DNA of 42,854 nucleotides from contig JASMLW010000160.1 of the NCBI GenBank assembly GCA_030748485.1, positions 1 to 42,854 of the forward strand, written 5' to 3'. The notes under the pieces are model-generated. The model did not search any database and was not told the DNA's origin. It saw only the letters and a program-made list of their open reading frames with translations. The first letter of the stretch is position 1, and each line of letters starts with the position of its first letter. Positions 31,638-39,197 of this stretch are shown in pieces. A program made the position numbers and the translations under genes. This DNA is from Pirellulaceae bacterium (lineage in GTDB: Bacteria > Planctomycetota > Planctomycetia > Pirellulales > Pirellulaceae).

Positions 31638-33220
31638 GCTTCCACGGTCTCGCGAACGGGCCCGCCGGCGCGAACTTCGGCAGTCGCTTGGTCGGCGTAC
31701 TTGTCGAAGTTGCCGTGAAACAGGTGGGCCAGTCGCCTTGCGCTAGCGTCGTATTCGTGTGGATCGTTCCAAGTAGCGCGCGGGGTGAGCACGTGGCTCG
31801 GCACGCCCGGGCAACTGGTCGGGATGTGCAGTCCGAAGACGGGATCGGGTAACGTCGTCACGGAATCCAAGTCGCCCGCGTGGATGGCGTCAATGATCGC
31901 CCGCGTATGAGGCAGGCTCATCCGCCGACCGGCTCCGTAAGCACCGCCAGTCCAACCGGTGTTAACCAGCCAGGGGGTGGCTTGGTGAGCGCGGATTTTC
32001 TCGGCCAGCAACTCGGCGTAGACGGTGGGATGCCAGGCCAGGAAGGCGGCTCCGTAACATGCCGAAAACGTCGCTTGAGGCTCGGTGACGCCAACTTCCG
32101 TGCCGGCGACCTTCGCCGTGTAACCGTTGATGAAGTGGTACATCGCCTGTCCCGGAGTCAGGCGACTCACCGGTGGCAAGACGCCGAACGCGTCGCAAGT
32201 CAACAAGACGATGTTCTTGGGATGCCCCCCGACGCACGGAATCTTCGCGTTGGGAATGTACTCGATCGGGTACGACGCTCGCGTGTTTTCCGTGATCGTA
32301 CTGCAATCGTAATCGACCTCGCGAGTCTCCAGATCTTGGACGGTGTTCTCCAGCACTGATCCGTATCGCACGGCGGAGAAAATCTCCGGCTCTTTCTCAG
32401 CGGACAAGCCGATGCACTTGGCGTAGCAACCACCCTCGATGTTGAAAACGCCGTCGCTGGTCCAACAGTGTTCGTCGTCGCCGATCAACTGCCGGCGCGG
32501 ATCGGCGGACAACGTCGTCTTGCCGGTCCCCGACAAACCGAAAAAGAGAGTCACGTCATCGTCGCCGCCGACATTCGCCGAGCAGTGCATCGACAACACG
32601 CCGCGCTTCGGCATCAGGTAGTTCATGATCGTGAAAACGCCTTTTTTCATTTCGCCCGCGTACTGCGTGCCCAAAATCACAAATTCGCCCGATTCAAAAC
32701 TGAGGCCAACGCTGGTGCCGCCGTCCACGCCGTCGGTCCGCGGATCGGCTGGAAACTGCCCCGCGTTGTAGACGACGTAGTCCGGCCTACCGAAACTCTC
32801 CAACTGCTCAGCTGAGGGTCGAATCAACATGTTGTGCATGAACAAGGCGTGGTACGGCCGCGAGCAGATGATGCGGATCTTCAATTGACACGCGGGATCC
32901 CAGCCGGCGTACCCGTCGACCACATAGAGCCGTGGTTGGAGATTGAGAAAGTCGATCGCCCGCTGGCGGTTCGCGGCGAAGCCGGGGGCCCCGATCGGCC
33001 GGTTGACCGATCCCCACCAAATGTCCTCCGAGCTCGCCGCGTGCTCAACGATCCTCTTGTCGCCGGGACTGCGGCCGGTCTTCTCTCCCGACCGTGTGGC
33101 AATCGCGCCGGAACTAGTAATGACGCCGCCGTCGAACTGCACCGCATGCTCGTAAAGACGAGCTGGGGAAGCGTTGCGGATGAACTGTCGATTTGTGATT
33201 CCGTGGTCTGTTAGGTCCAT
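31622..33220 (-). CDS. pckA: Phosphoenolpyruvate carboxykinase (ATP)
   Basis: 532 aa, the normal length for ATP-dependent PEPCK, which converts oxaloacetate and ATP to phosphoenolpyruvate, CO2 and ADP at the start of gluconeogenesis. Visible are GEKTGRSPGDKRIV, YAGEMKKGVFTIMNY, MHCSANVG (211-218), the P-loop FGLSGTGKTTLSAD (G228 to T235) and the metal-binding IGDDEHCW, then VLENTV and ENTRASYPIEYIPN. All catalytic motifs look intact. The C-terminus ends in residues encoded by short repeats (see 31594-31637). It is transcribed alone; a 254-bp gap lies upstream with no second gene. Confidence 0.96.
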   Translation of the reverse strand: MDLTDHGITNRQFIRNASPARLYEHAVQFDGGVITSSGAIATRSGEKTGRSPGDKRIVEHAASSEDIWWGSVNRPIGAPGFAANRQRAIDFLNLQPRLYVVDGYAGWDPACQLKIRIICSRPYHALFMHNMLIRPSAEQLESFGRPDYVVYNAGQFPADPRTDGVDGGTSVGLSFESGEFVILGTQYAGEMKKGVFTIMNYLMPKRGVLSMHCSANVGGDDDVTLFFGLSGTGKTTLSADPRRQLIGDDEHCWTSDGVFNIEGGCYAKCIGLSAEKEPEIFSAVRYGSVLENTVQDLETREVDYDCSTITENTRASYPIEYIPNAKIPCVGGHPKNIVLLTCDAFGVLPPVSRLTPGQAMYHFINGYTAKVAGTEVGVTEPQATFSACYGAAFLAWHPTVYAELLAEKIRAHQATPWLVNTGWTGGAYGAGRRMSLPHTRAIIDAIHAGDLDSVTTLPDPVFGLHIPTSCPGVPSHVLTPRATWNDPHEYDASARRLAHLFHGNFDKYADQATAEVRAGGPVRETVEAMTSG

Positions 33221-33474
33221 TCAACGCACCTCTAGAGTCTCAATCGGCGGCAGGAAACGCGGCGGAAAACAAGGAACAGCTGTTGAGTTTGGGAAAGTCG
33301 CGAAACTATACGGAAGTCGCTGGGAGCCAGTAAGAGCAGTTGGAGATGCGCAGCAAAAAACGTCACGAAAGTGCTGGTCGATCCAGGCATTCACATGACG
33401 AGTTGCTGTCGCCGGCGGCTGTGCACGCGATCATCGTCGACTGCCGCGCGGCGTAGGCCGAGCGGCTGCGGCGA

Positions 33475-33705
33475 TCATTGCAGCAACGCCTGTTCGGCTT
33501 TGGCTTCCTTCATTGCCGCCGCTTCGCGAGCGAGCTTGTGGTCGGGACCCGGCGCGAAATACTGGACGTCGTCGAGGACGTACCAGGGGCTGGGAAGCGT
33601 CTGACCAGACTCGGTGATCTGGCAGCCCGTCGAGCTCACAGCGCCGAGCAGTGCGAGACCGCAAAATGCGGCGTGCAATGCCCTCGTGTACTTCTTCCCT
33701 CTCAT
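33475..33705 (-). CDS. Small lipoprotein
   Basis: 76 aa. Signal peptide with lipobox (SSTGC, cysteine near residue 28), then QTLPSPWYVLDDVQYFAPGPDHKLAREAAAM, a pattern I recall from short planctomycetal lipoproteins, and a helical Ala/Glu/Lys-rich end. It would be anchored by lipid in an envelope membrane. Function unknown. A possible 36-aa ORF lies 43 bp upstream on the same strand. Confidence 0.75.
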   Translation of the reverse strand: MRGKKYTRALHAAFCGLALLGAVSSTGCQITESGQTLPSPWYVLDDVQYFAPGPDHKLAREAAAMKEAKAEQALLQ

Positions 33706-33748
33706 GGCTCTACTTTCTTCGATCGTTGAGCGAGGTGTTCTGGGGTGG

Positions 33749-33859
33749 TCACTCGCGCTGCGCGTGCATGTCGACGTAGCCGGTGTGACCGTCAGGGTCT
33801 TTATCGTCGACCTGATCGTTCAACTTTGACCGATCTGAAGAATCGGCAAAAAACCTCAT
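33749..33859 (-). CDS. Possible 36-aa micro-protein upstream of the lipoprotein gene
   Basis: ATG at 33859 is preceded by GGGAAGAG a few bases upstream. The product reads MRFFADSSDRSKLNDQ, then VDDKDPDGHTGYVDM and HAQRE; it is acidic and has no signal or membrane segment. The composition is plausible for a real peptide and it would share a transcript with the small lipoprotein. It is too short to assign by family, and chance cannot be excluded. Confidence 0.4.
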   Translation of the reverse strand: MRFFADSSDRSKLNDQVDDKDPDGHTGYVDMHAQRE

Positions 33860-34075
33860 GAAACTCTTCCCTCACCACCCCTTTCAAAGGCGGCGATTAG
33901 TCCGTTTTGTTAGCCGATCCCCCTCAAATCAGTTATTATGAAGAGGTTACGTCCATTGAGACCCGCCGCAATGCTAGCTAGGCCAGTGCTAGCGAATCGC
34001 CGCCGCCTGTTTCATATCTCTCGGCGACAACGGGGCCTGCAGTGGGGAACGGGCTGAGAAGGAAAGGCCGCGACG
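33860..34075. other. Spacer before the CHAT gene
   Basis: Divergent upstream region for the micro-ORF/lipoprotein unit and the CHAT gene. I see an AT-rich box TATTAT at 33934-33939 that could be a -10 element, with no well-spaced -35, and a strong AGAAGGAAAGG ribosome site just before the CHAT ATG. Nothing else is identifiable. Confidence 0.4.
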
Positions 34076-37000
34076 ATGCTATTTCAGAGTGCATCTTTTG
34101 CCCCCGTTTGGCGCTTTGCTGTCGCCCTTACGTTTCTTGCCGCAATCGGTGGGACGGCGCGCGCCCAGGGCGTTTCTTATCCGGGGCGGCAGTACTACAT
34201 CGCGTTTGCGCCCTTTCACGACGGCGATTTCGCAACAGCGGCGTCGGCGTTTCGCGACGCCGCGCGTTCGGGTGTGCGGAGCACGGAGGGTCGTTGGATC
34301 GACTCCATCTGCTATCACACGATGATCGGCGAGAGCTTTTCGCGGATGGGCGAGTACGCCAAAGCGCTGGAGCATTACACATCCGCGTTGCGTCTTTACC
34401 TGCAGCATTCGGATTGGATGTTGCGCGTGGAGTTTCCCGCGGCGGTGGGTCCGACCCAGCGGTCGATCGCCACACCCTGGGGCGTGAGCAAGCGAGCGTC
34501 TCGGCCTGCTCACATCCCATCGAAGATGCTTACACTGCAGGGCGGGGCGCAGGTCGTCGGTCAACAGATTGTTGTGGGTCGGCGGGAGGCGTTGCCGTTG
34601 CACGCGACGGAAGTGGCCCGCTGTACGGCGTTGGCGTTGTACAGGCGGTGGCAGATCATGGGACCCGTCGCGGCTCACGATCCGTTGACCAATCAGTTGA
34701 CGACGGCGTTGTCGCGACGGCCGGGCCCGCCGAACCATTGGTCGCAGGCCTGGATCGATGTGCAGCTGGGAATGGCGTATGCCGCAGCGGGCAAGCCGGC
34801 CCAGGCGGCCTCATCACTTCAGCAATCGCTCGTGCTGGGCGGACAATACGACCATCCGTTGACATCTCTGGCGTTGTTGGGGTTGGGCCGATTGTCATTT
34901 GGCGGTGGGCAGTACAACGCGGCGTCCAACTATTTCTACGAAGCGACATTTCCCGCGGCGGCGTACGACCAGTATTCGCTGATGGAAGAGGCTTTGCGCG
35001 CCGGAGCGGCGACCCACACAATCTCGGGTCAGCGTGGAGCATATCCTCCACTGGGACCGGCGGCCGCTTGGGCTCACCGGAATTCGCGCGCGATGGAAGT
35101 GGGAGTTGAAGTCGCGGCCGCCGAAAATCTGAACAGCTCGGGCGACGCCCTGGCGGCGTCGAAGCTACTCGAACATGCTCGTCGCGCGATGGGTCGATCG
35201 GAGATGGCGGCGGGCGAAATCGGTTCGATGTTGAACTACCAGACAGCCTTGGTCAATTTTCAGCGAGCCAACTTGACGGCCGGATCGCGAGCGTTCGAGG
35301 CATCGATGGCTTTCCAACGGAAGTCGTCACTTTGGCTGTTCCAGATCAACATCGCCGACGGTCTTTACACGACCGGCGCGATCAGCGATCGAGTCGCCGA
35401 CATGCTCTACGCCAACTTGTTGCGAGAACCGACGTCGGCGGACTGGGCGCTCAACCCGATGGAGACGATGGGGATCATTCTCACACCCCATCCCTTGCCG
35501 ATGGAGCATTGGTTTGAGGTGGCGATCGTGCGGAAGGAACTGGAAAAGGCGATCGAGATCGCCGATCGCATCCGTCGCCACCGGTTCTTCAGCAGCCTCT
35601 CGATGGGCGGCCGCCTGTTGTCGCTGCGGTGGATCCTCGAGGCGCCCGAGGGGGCGTTGAGTGAAGCGGCCCTGCTGCAACGGCGAGATCTGCTGACCCG
35701 CTACCCGGGGTACGCTGAGTTGAAACGGCAAGTGCAGGCGTCGCGAGCCGCGCTGGGACCGCTTTCGCTCCTCGGTGACGACGACGATCAACGGAAGCAA
35801 ATCAAGGGACACCTGTCTCGAATCGGCGAGCTGAGCGCTCAACAGGAGTTGATCCTGCGGACAATCGCCCTGAAGCGCGATCCGTCCGACTTTGTTTTCC
35901 CGCCGAAACTCAACTTCAAAGATCTTCGAGCGCGGATGCCCACGAACCGACTCGTGTTGTCCTATTTTTCGACGTCTCGCGCCGTGTACGCATTCGCGGT
36001 GAGCAAGGAGAACTACGCGCACTGGCAAGTCGATGCGCCAGGCAAGATCCGCCTGGACATTCGCACTTTCCTCAAACAACTCGGCAACCTGGACGGCGGA
36101 CAAGCGATCGGCGACAAGGTCCTGCTGGATGAGGAGTGGAAACAGACGGCGCGGATGCTACTCGCCTCGCTGACGAACAACGCGGACGTGTCCGTCTGGG
36201 ATCAGTACTCCGACCTGGTCATCGTCCCGGACGGCGAGCTATGGTACTTGCCGTTCGAGGCGTTGTTAGTCGAGGGCGATGACGAACCGTTGATCACGAA
36301 AACGCGGATTCGCTACGCGCCGACGGTGTCTCTATCGCAGCCCGATCGGCGCGGTTACAAGCCGAAGCCTCAGACGGCGGTCGTCACCGGCAAGGTCGTG
36401 CCGCGAGACGAAGCCGACAACGCCGAACTCGCCTACACGGCCATTCGACGGGCTCTGCCCGACAGCCAGCGGCTGCCCACCAGGCTCGAAGTTTCATCAG
36501 CCTTGCTGGGAACGCGGTTCGACAGATTAGTCGTCATAAGCGATTTGGACAACACCACGGCCGGCCCGTACGGTTGGGCTCCAGCCCACGTCGACGCGGG
36601 CAAGGCGGGCAGTTCTCTGAGCCACTGGTTGGCGCTGCCCTGGGGCGGCCCGACGGAAGTCGTCTTGCCGGGGTTCCGCACGCCGGCCGAAATGTCGCTG
36701 AAGAAAGGCGGCAGCGGCGCTGAAGTGTTTCTTTCGGTTTGCGGAGTGATGGCGACCGGAGCGCGTTCGGTGCTCATCAGTCGCTGGCGAGTGGGTGGCC
36801 AATCGACTCGCGACTTGATGCGCGAGTACGTTCAAGAGCTGCCCTACACGGACGCCGCCTCCGCTTGGCAACGGAGCGTCCAATTGAATCGCGGCAACGA
36901 GTTGGATCCCGCAGCCGAACCGCGACTGAACCCACCCGAATCGGATCGTCCGCCCACCGCCCAGCATCCGTTCTTCTGGTCCGGATACTTCGTCGCCGAT

Positions 37001-37192
37001 ACGGGAGCTTCCCCGGTCAAACCCGTAGCGGCTCCCGCCGCACCCAAGGCCCCCGTCGTCGTTCCCAAGCGAGCCGCGCCGATGCCTCCTGTCGACGGCA
37101 AGGCGCCGGCGATACCTGAGGCGGGTGGAGTGAAGCGGCCCGAGGCCGAACCGGCCAAGCCCGGCAAGGCGATTAACGCCCGCGACTTCTGA
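34076..37192 (+). CDS. Exported TPR-CHAT domain protein with divergent catalytic site
   Basis: 1038 aa. Signal peptide MLFQSASFAPVWRFAVAL to about residue 31 (TARAQ). The N-terminal two thirds are helical TPR-like repeats (for example FHDGDFATAASAFRD, AGKPAQAASSLQQ). The C-terminal CHAT (caspase-HetF/TPR) region includes LVIVPDGELWYLPFEALLV and EVFLSVCGVMATGARSVLISRWRVGG, with the cysteine at C889. The HG-type histidine motif expected before it is not seen; the corresponding strand reads LVVISDLDNTTAGPYGWAP. The tail is Pro/Ala-rich and disordered. CHAT proteases usually act in the cytosol, so an exported, histidine-less form suggests another role such as a scaffold or a highly divergent protease. 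Confidence 0.85.
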   Translation: MLFQSASFAPVWRFAVALTFLAAIGGTARAQGVSYPGRQYYIAFAPFHDGDFATAASAFRDAARSGVRSTEGRWIDSICYHTMIGESFSRMGEYAKALEHYTSALRLYLQHSDWMLRVEFPAAVGPTQRSIATPWGVSKRASRPAHIPSKMLTLQGGAQVVGQQIVVGRREALPLHATEVARCTALALYRRWQIMGPVAAHDPLTNQLTTALSRRPGPPNHWSQAWIDVQLGMAYAAAGKPAQAASSLQQSLVLGGQYDHPLTSLALLGLGRLSFGGGQYNAASNYFYEATFPAAAYDQYSLMEEALRAGAATHTISGQRGAYPPLGPAAAWAHRNSRAMEVGVEVAAAENLNSSGDALAASKLLEHARRAMGRSEMAAGEIGSMLNYQTALVNFQRANLTAGSRAFEASMAFQRKSSLWLFQINIADGLYTTGAISDRVADMLYANLLREPTSADWALNPMETMGIILTPHPLPMEHWFEVAIVRKELEKAIEIADRIRRHRFFSSLSMGGRLLSLRWILEAPEGALSEAALLQRRDLLTRYPGYAELKRQVQASRAALGPLSLLGDDDDQRKQIKGHLSRIGELSAQQELILRTIALKRDPSDFVFPPKLNFKDLRARMPTNRLVLSYFSTSRAVYAFAVSKENYAHWQVDAPGKIRLDIRTFLKQLGNLDGGQAIGDKVLLDEEWKQTARMLLASLTNNADVSVWDQYSDLVIVPDGELWYLPFEALLVEGDDEPLITKTRIRYAPTVSLSQPDRRGYKPKPQTAVVTGKVVPRDEADNAELAYTAIRRALPDSQRLPTRLEVSSALLGTRFDRLVVISDLDNTTAGPYGWAPAHVDAGKAGSSLSHWLALPWGGPTEVVLPGFRTPAEMSLKKGGSGAEVFLSVCGVMATGARSVLISRWRVGGQSTRDLMREYVQELPYTDAASAWQRSVQLNRGNELDPAAEPRLNPPESDRPPTAQHPFFWSGYFVADTGASPVKPVAAPAAPKAPVVVPKRAAPMPPVDGKAPAIPEAGGVKRPEAEPAKPGKAINARDF

Positions 37193-37381
37193 ATTCCACT
37201 GAATTCCTTCGCACAATTTCGCGTCGCCTTCGCACCCCTGTGTGAGGTTCAAAGAAAGTCGCACACAAAGACCCAGGACACCAGGACACCAGGAAGAACG
37301 ACAGACTTGGAAGTTGAAGGGACAACGTTTTCAAACGCCGCCCCGGCCCAGAACTCCAATTTCGCGTCGCGTTCCACGCGA
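37193..37381. other. Short spacer with small repeats
   Basis: Convergent gap between the CHAT and GNAT genes. It holds two GAATTCC copies at its start and (CCAGGACA)2 CCAGG at 37273-37293. No terminator with a T-run is seen. Confidence 0.4.
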
Positions 37382-38524
37382 TCACACCTTCGCGCCGTCA
37401 CCGCGGGTGATCGCTCGAGCCACCCAGTGTTTCGCTCGCAAGAGTTGGGACCGCGCGGCGAGCGGGTAGTGAGTGCAGTGATCGATCCTCTTCTCATCGG
37501 TTGACCAGCGGCGCTTCACTTGGGGTGATTCATGGCCGAGATCGATGAACTGGTCGCCTTTGAGCACGCTGTCTTCAATCATCTTCGCCCAGAGCACGGC
37601 TCCGACGCCGGCCTTTTTCAACTCGGGCTCGAATCCCGTGCGCAGCCCGAAGACGTTGCCGAGGCAATGATAGTTGTAGCAGTAGGCGACCAGTCGGTCG
37701 TCGATGTGTAGTTGAGCGATGTCGACCGCTCCGACGTGTGTCGCCGCGGCGTGGGCGTCGCGGAGGAAATCGGCGATTTCCGGATGAGACAGCGTGGTCC
37801 CATCGGTCGCGGCTCCTTGCCAACTGCGGCTAGCCAGTCCGACGCAGGCATCGAAGGTCCGCCAGTCCGGGTCGTCCTCACCATGAATCGCTCCGCTCGG
37901 TCGGAAGCGAGAGAACCGAAGCTCGCCAAGTTGCCGCAGCTTCTTCTCCTGTCGTCTCACATTGTTGCGCAGTTTGCTCGACCGACTCGCCCAATAGGTC
38001 TCCCAGCCGGCGGAGATATCGACGCACTGTGTGGTCTTCCAAGTCGCACGGTTGCACGGGAATCCGGCGACGGCCATCGCTGTCGCCGTTCGCCCGTGAT
38101 CGACCCACGTCGTGTCGATCCAGCGCAGATCGAGCAAGTCCCAATCGCGCTCGCGACGTTTCAGGTGCTTCAACGAAGCGACGAGCGTAGCTGTCGGATT
38201 GGGGCCGATGGGACCGAATGTCGTTCCCCAATCGGCCAGCGGGTATGTCAGGACGCGGAGTGATCCGAGCCGCGTCGGCTCGTCGCGAACGGTCAGCGGC
38301 ATAACTCCAACCAGGTCTCGACCATCTTCTACGACTAGCACGCGCAGTTGCTGGTCACCGCCGAAGTGAGCCCAGTAATTCTCCAACCAATCGAGTGATT
38401 GAAAGAATGTCGCTCCGCGAGTTTGCATGAGCAAGCAGTTCCAAGCCAGGCGATGCTGGCTCAGTGCGGCGACATCGTCGATTTGGTGGACTTGGACCAT
38501 CGGCGGAATCCGCTGGAGATGCAT
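37382..38524 (-). CDS. GNAT/FemAB-like acyltransferase (CelD/BcsL type)
   Basis: About 380 aa. The N-terminal part (TFFQSLDWLENYWAHFGG, LRVLVVEDGRDLVGVMPL) and the C-terminal acetyltransferase core (LRDAHAAATHVGAVDIAQL, AYCYNYHCLGNVFGLRTGF, GAVLWAKMIEDSVLKGDQFIDLG) match the double-GNAT proteins annotated as CelD/BcsL or FemAB-related, several of which are found in polysaccharide clusters. The SKLRNNVRRQEKKLRQLG segment is characteristic. The natural substrate is unknown; cell-envelope polymer modification is the usual proposal. Starts at 38524 and 38500 are both plausible because no strong ribosome site distinguishes them. Confidence 0.82.
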   Translation of the reverse strand: MHLQRIPPMVQVHQIDDVAALSQHRLAWNCLLMQTRGATFFQSLDWLENYWAHFGGDQQLRVLVVEDGRDLVGVMPLTVRDEPTRLGSLRVLTYPLADWGTTFGPIGPNPTATLVASLKHLKRRERDWDLLDLRWIDTTWVDHGRTATAMAVAGFPCNRATWKTTQCVDISAGWETYWASRSSKLRNNVRRQEKKLRQLGELRFSRFRPSGAIHGEDDPDWRTFDACVGLASRSWQGAATDGTTLSHPEIADFLRDAHAAATHVGAVDIAQLHIDDRLVAYCYNYHCLGNVFGLRTGFEPELKKAGVGAVLWAKMIEDSVLKGDQFIDLGHESPQVKRRWSTDEKRIDHCTHYPLAARSQLLRAKHWVARAITRGDGAKV

Positions 38525-38734
38525 CGAAATTCTACTGTTTGTCCGCCTCCAAACAGGGATGACCACGGTCTTTCCCGCTGCGTATTCGAAACGTCTCGAG
38601 AAAGGGCTAGCGCAATCAGCAGAAGCCGATCAATCGGAACAGTTGCCCGGTGGATAGTGCGCGACGGCGTTCGTCGTGACATCAACAAGGCCCGCGAGCC
38701 TCCCTCGATCCGGTCTTTCGCATGGCTATACTGA

Positions 38735-38758
38735 GTCTCTCCCACCGTCTCTCCCACC
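38735..38758. repeat. 12-bp tandem duplication
   Basis: GTCTCTCCCACC twice in tandem, just after a TATACT box (38727-38732) and 26 bp before the start codon of the broken glycosidase-like gene. A second, larger tandem duplication follows inside that gene. Confidence 0.8.
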
Positions 38759-38784
38759 GAGCGAGACGTCACGAGAGGTGACAG

Positions 38785-39197
38785 ATGCGTGCTGGAACAA
38801 CGCTGACCCTGTTGGCCGTGCTGGAACAACGCTGACCCTGTTGGCTCTTTCCGTACCGGCGTTGGTCGTCGAAGGGGCGGACGATCCGCCCACCGAACTT
38901 CGACCCTGGCTGGCCGAGCAACAGTGGCGGCGCGACGCGAAGGGCCCAATCGTCTCGTTGGGCGAGTCGGGTGAGTTCGACGATACGCACATCTTCGCTC
39001 CGCTCGTCGCCCGCGACAAAGATCGGTACCTGCTTTGGTACTGCGGTTCGACCGGCCGAGTGGCGGAGCGGGTATTCCACCTGGGACACGCCGTCAGTGA
39101 CGACGGCCGCGAATTTAAGAAACGTCGAGCGCCCGTCTTTTCCTTTCCTGGCGGCAAGCGGTCGATCTTGACTACTCGTCCAGTTCGATCTGTTTAA
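38785..39197 (+). pseudogene. Glycosidase-like (five-bladed propeller type) remnant broken by a 29-bp duplication
   Basis: GAGGTGA at 38775-38781 and ATG at 38785 begin a signal peptide, but a perfect 29-bp tandem duplication (38788-38816 and 38817-38845) shifts the frame and gives an early TGA. Skipping one copy restores MRAGTTLTLLALSVPALVVEGADD followed by LAEQQWRRDAKGPIVSLGE, FDDTHIFAPLVARDKDRYLLWYCGS and VFHLGHAVSDDGREF, the start of a glycosyl-hydrolase-like beta-propeller. The sequence then ends at 39197 inside the 3' end of the convergent prenyltransferase-like gene, about 120 residues in, so it is also truncated at the C-terminus. It is a decayed gene, not a functional enzyme. Confidence 0.75.

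Noticed and set aside
34042..35109. Long alternative-frame ORF inside the CHAT gene
   Set aside because: It shadows the real CHAT frame, with Gly/Arg/Ser-rich translation typical of GC-rich out-of-frame sequence.
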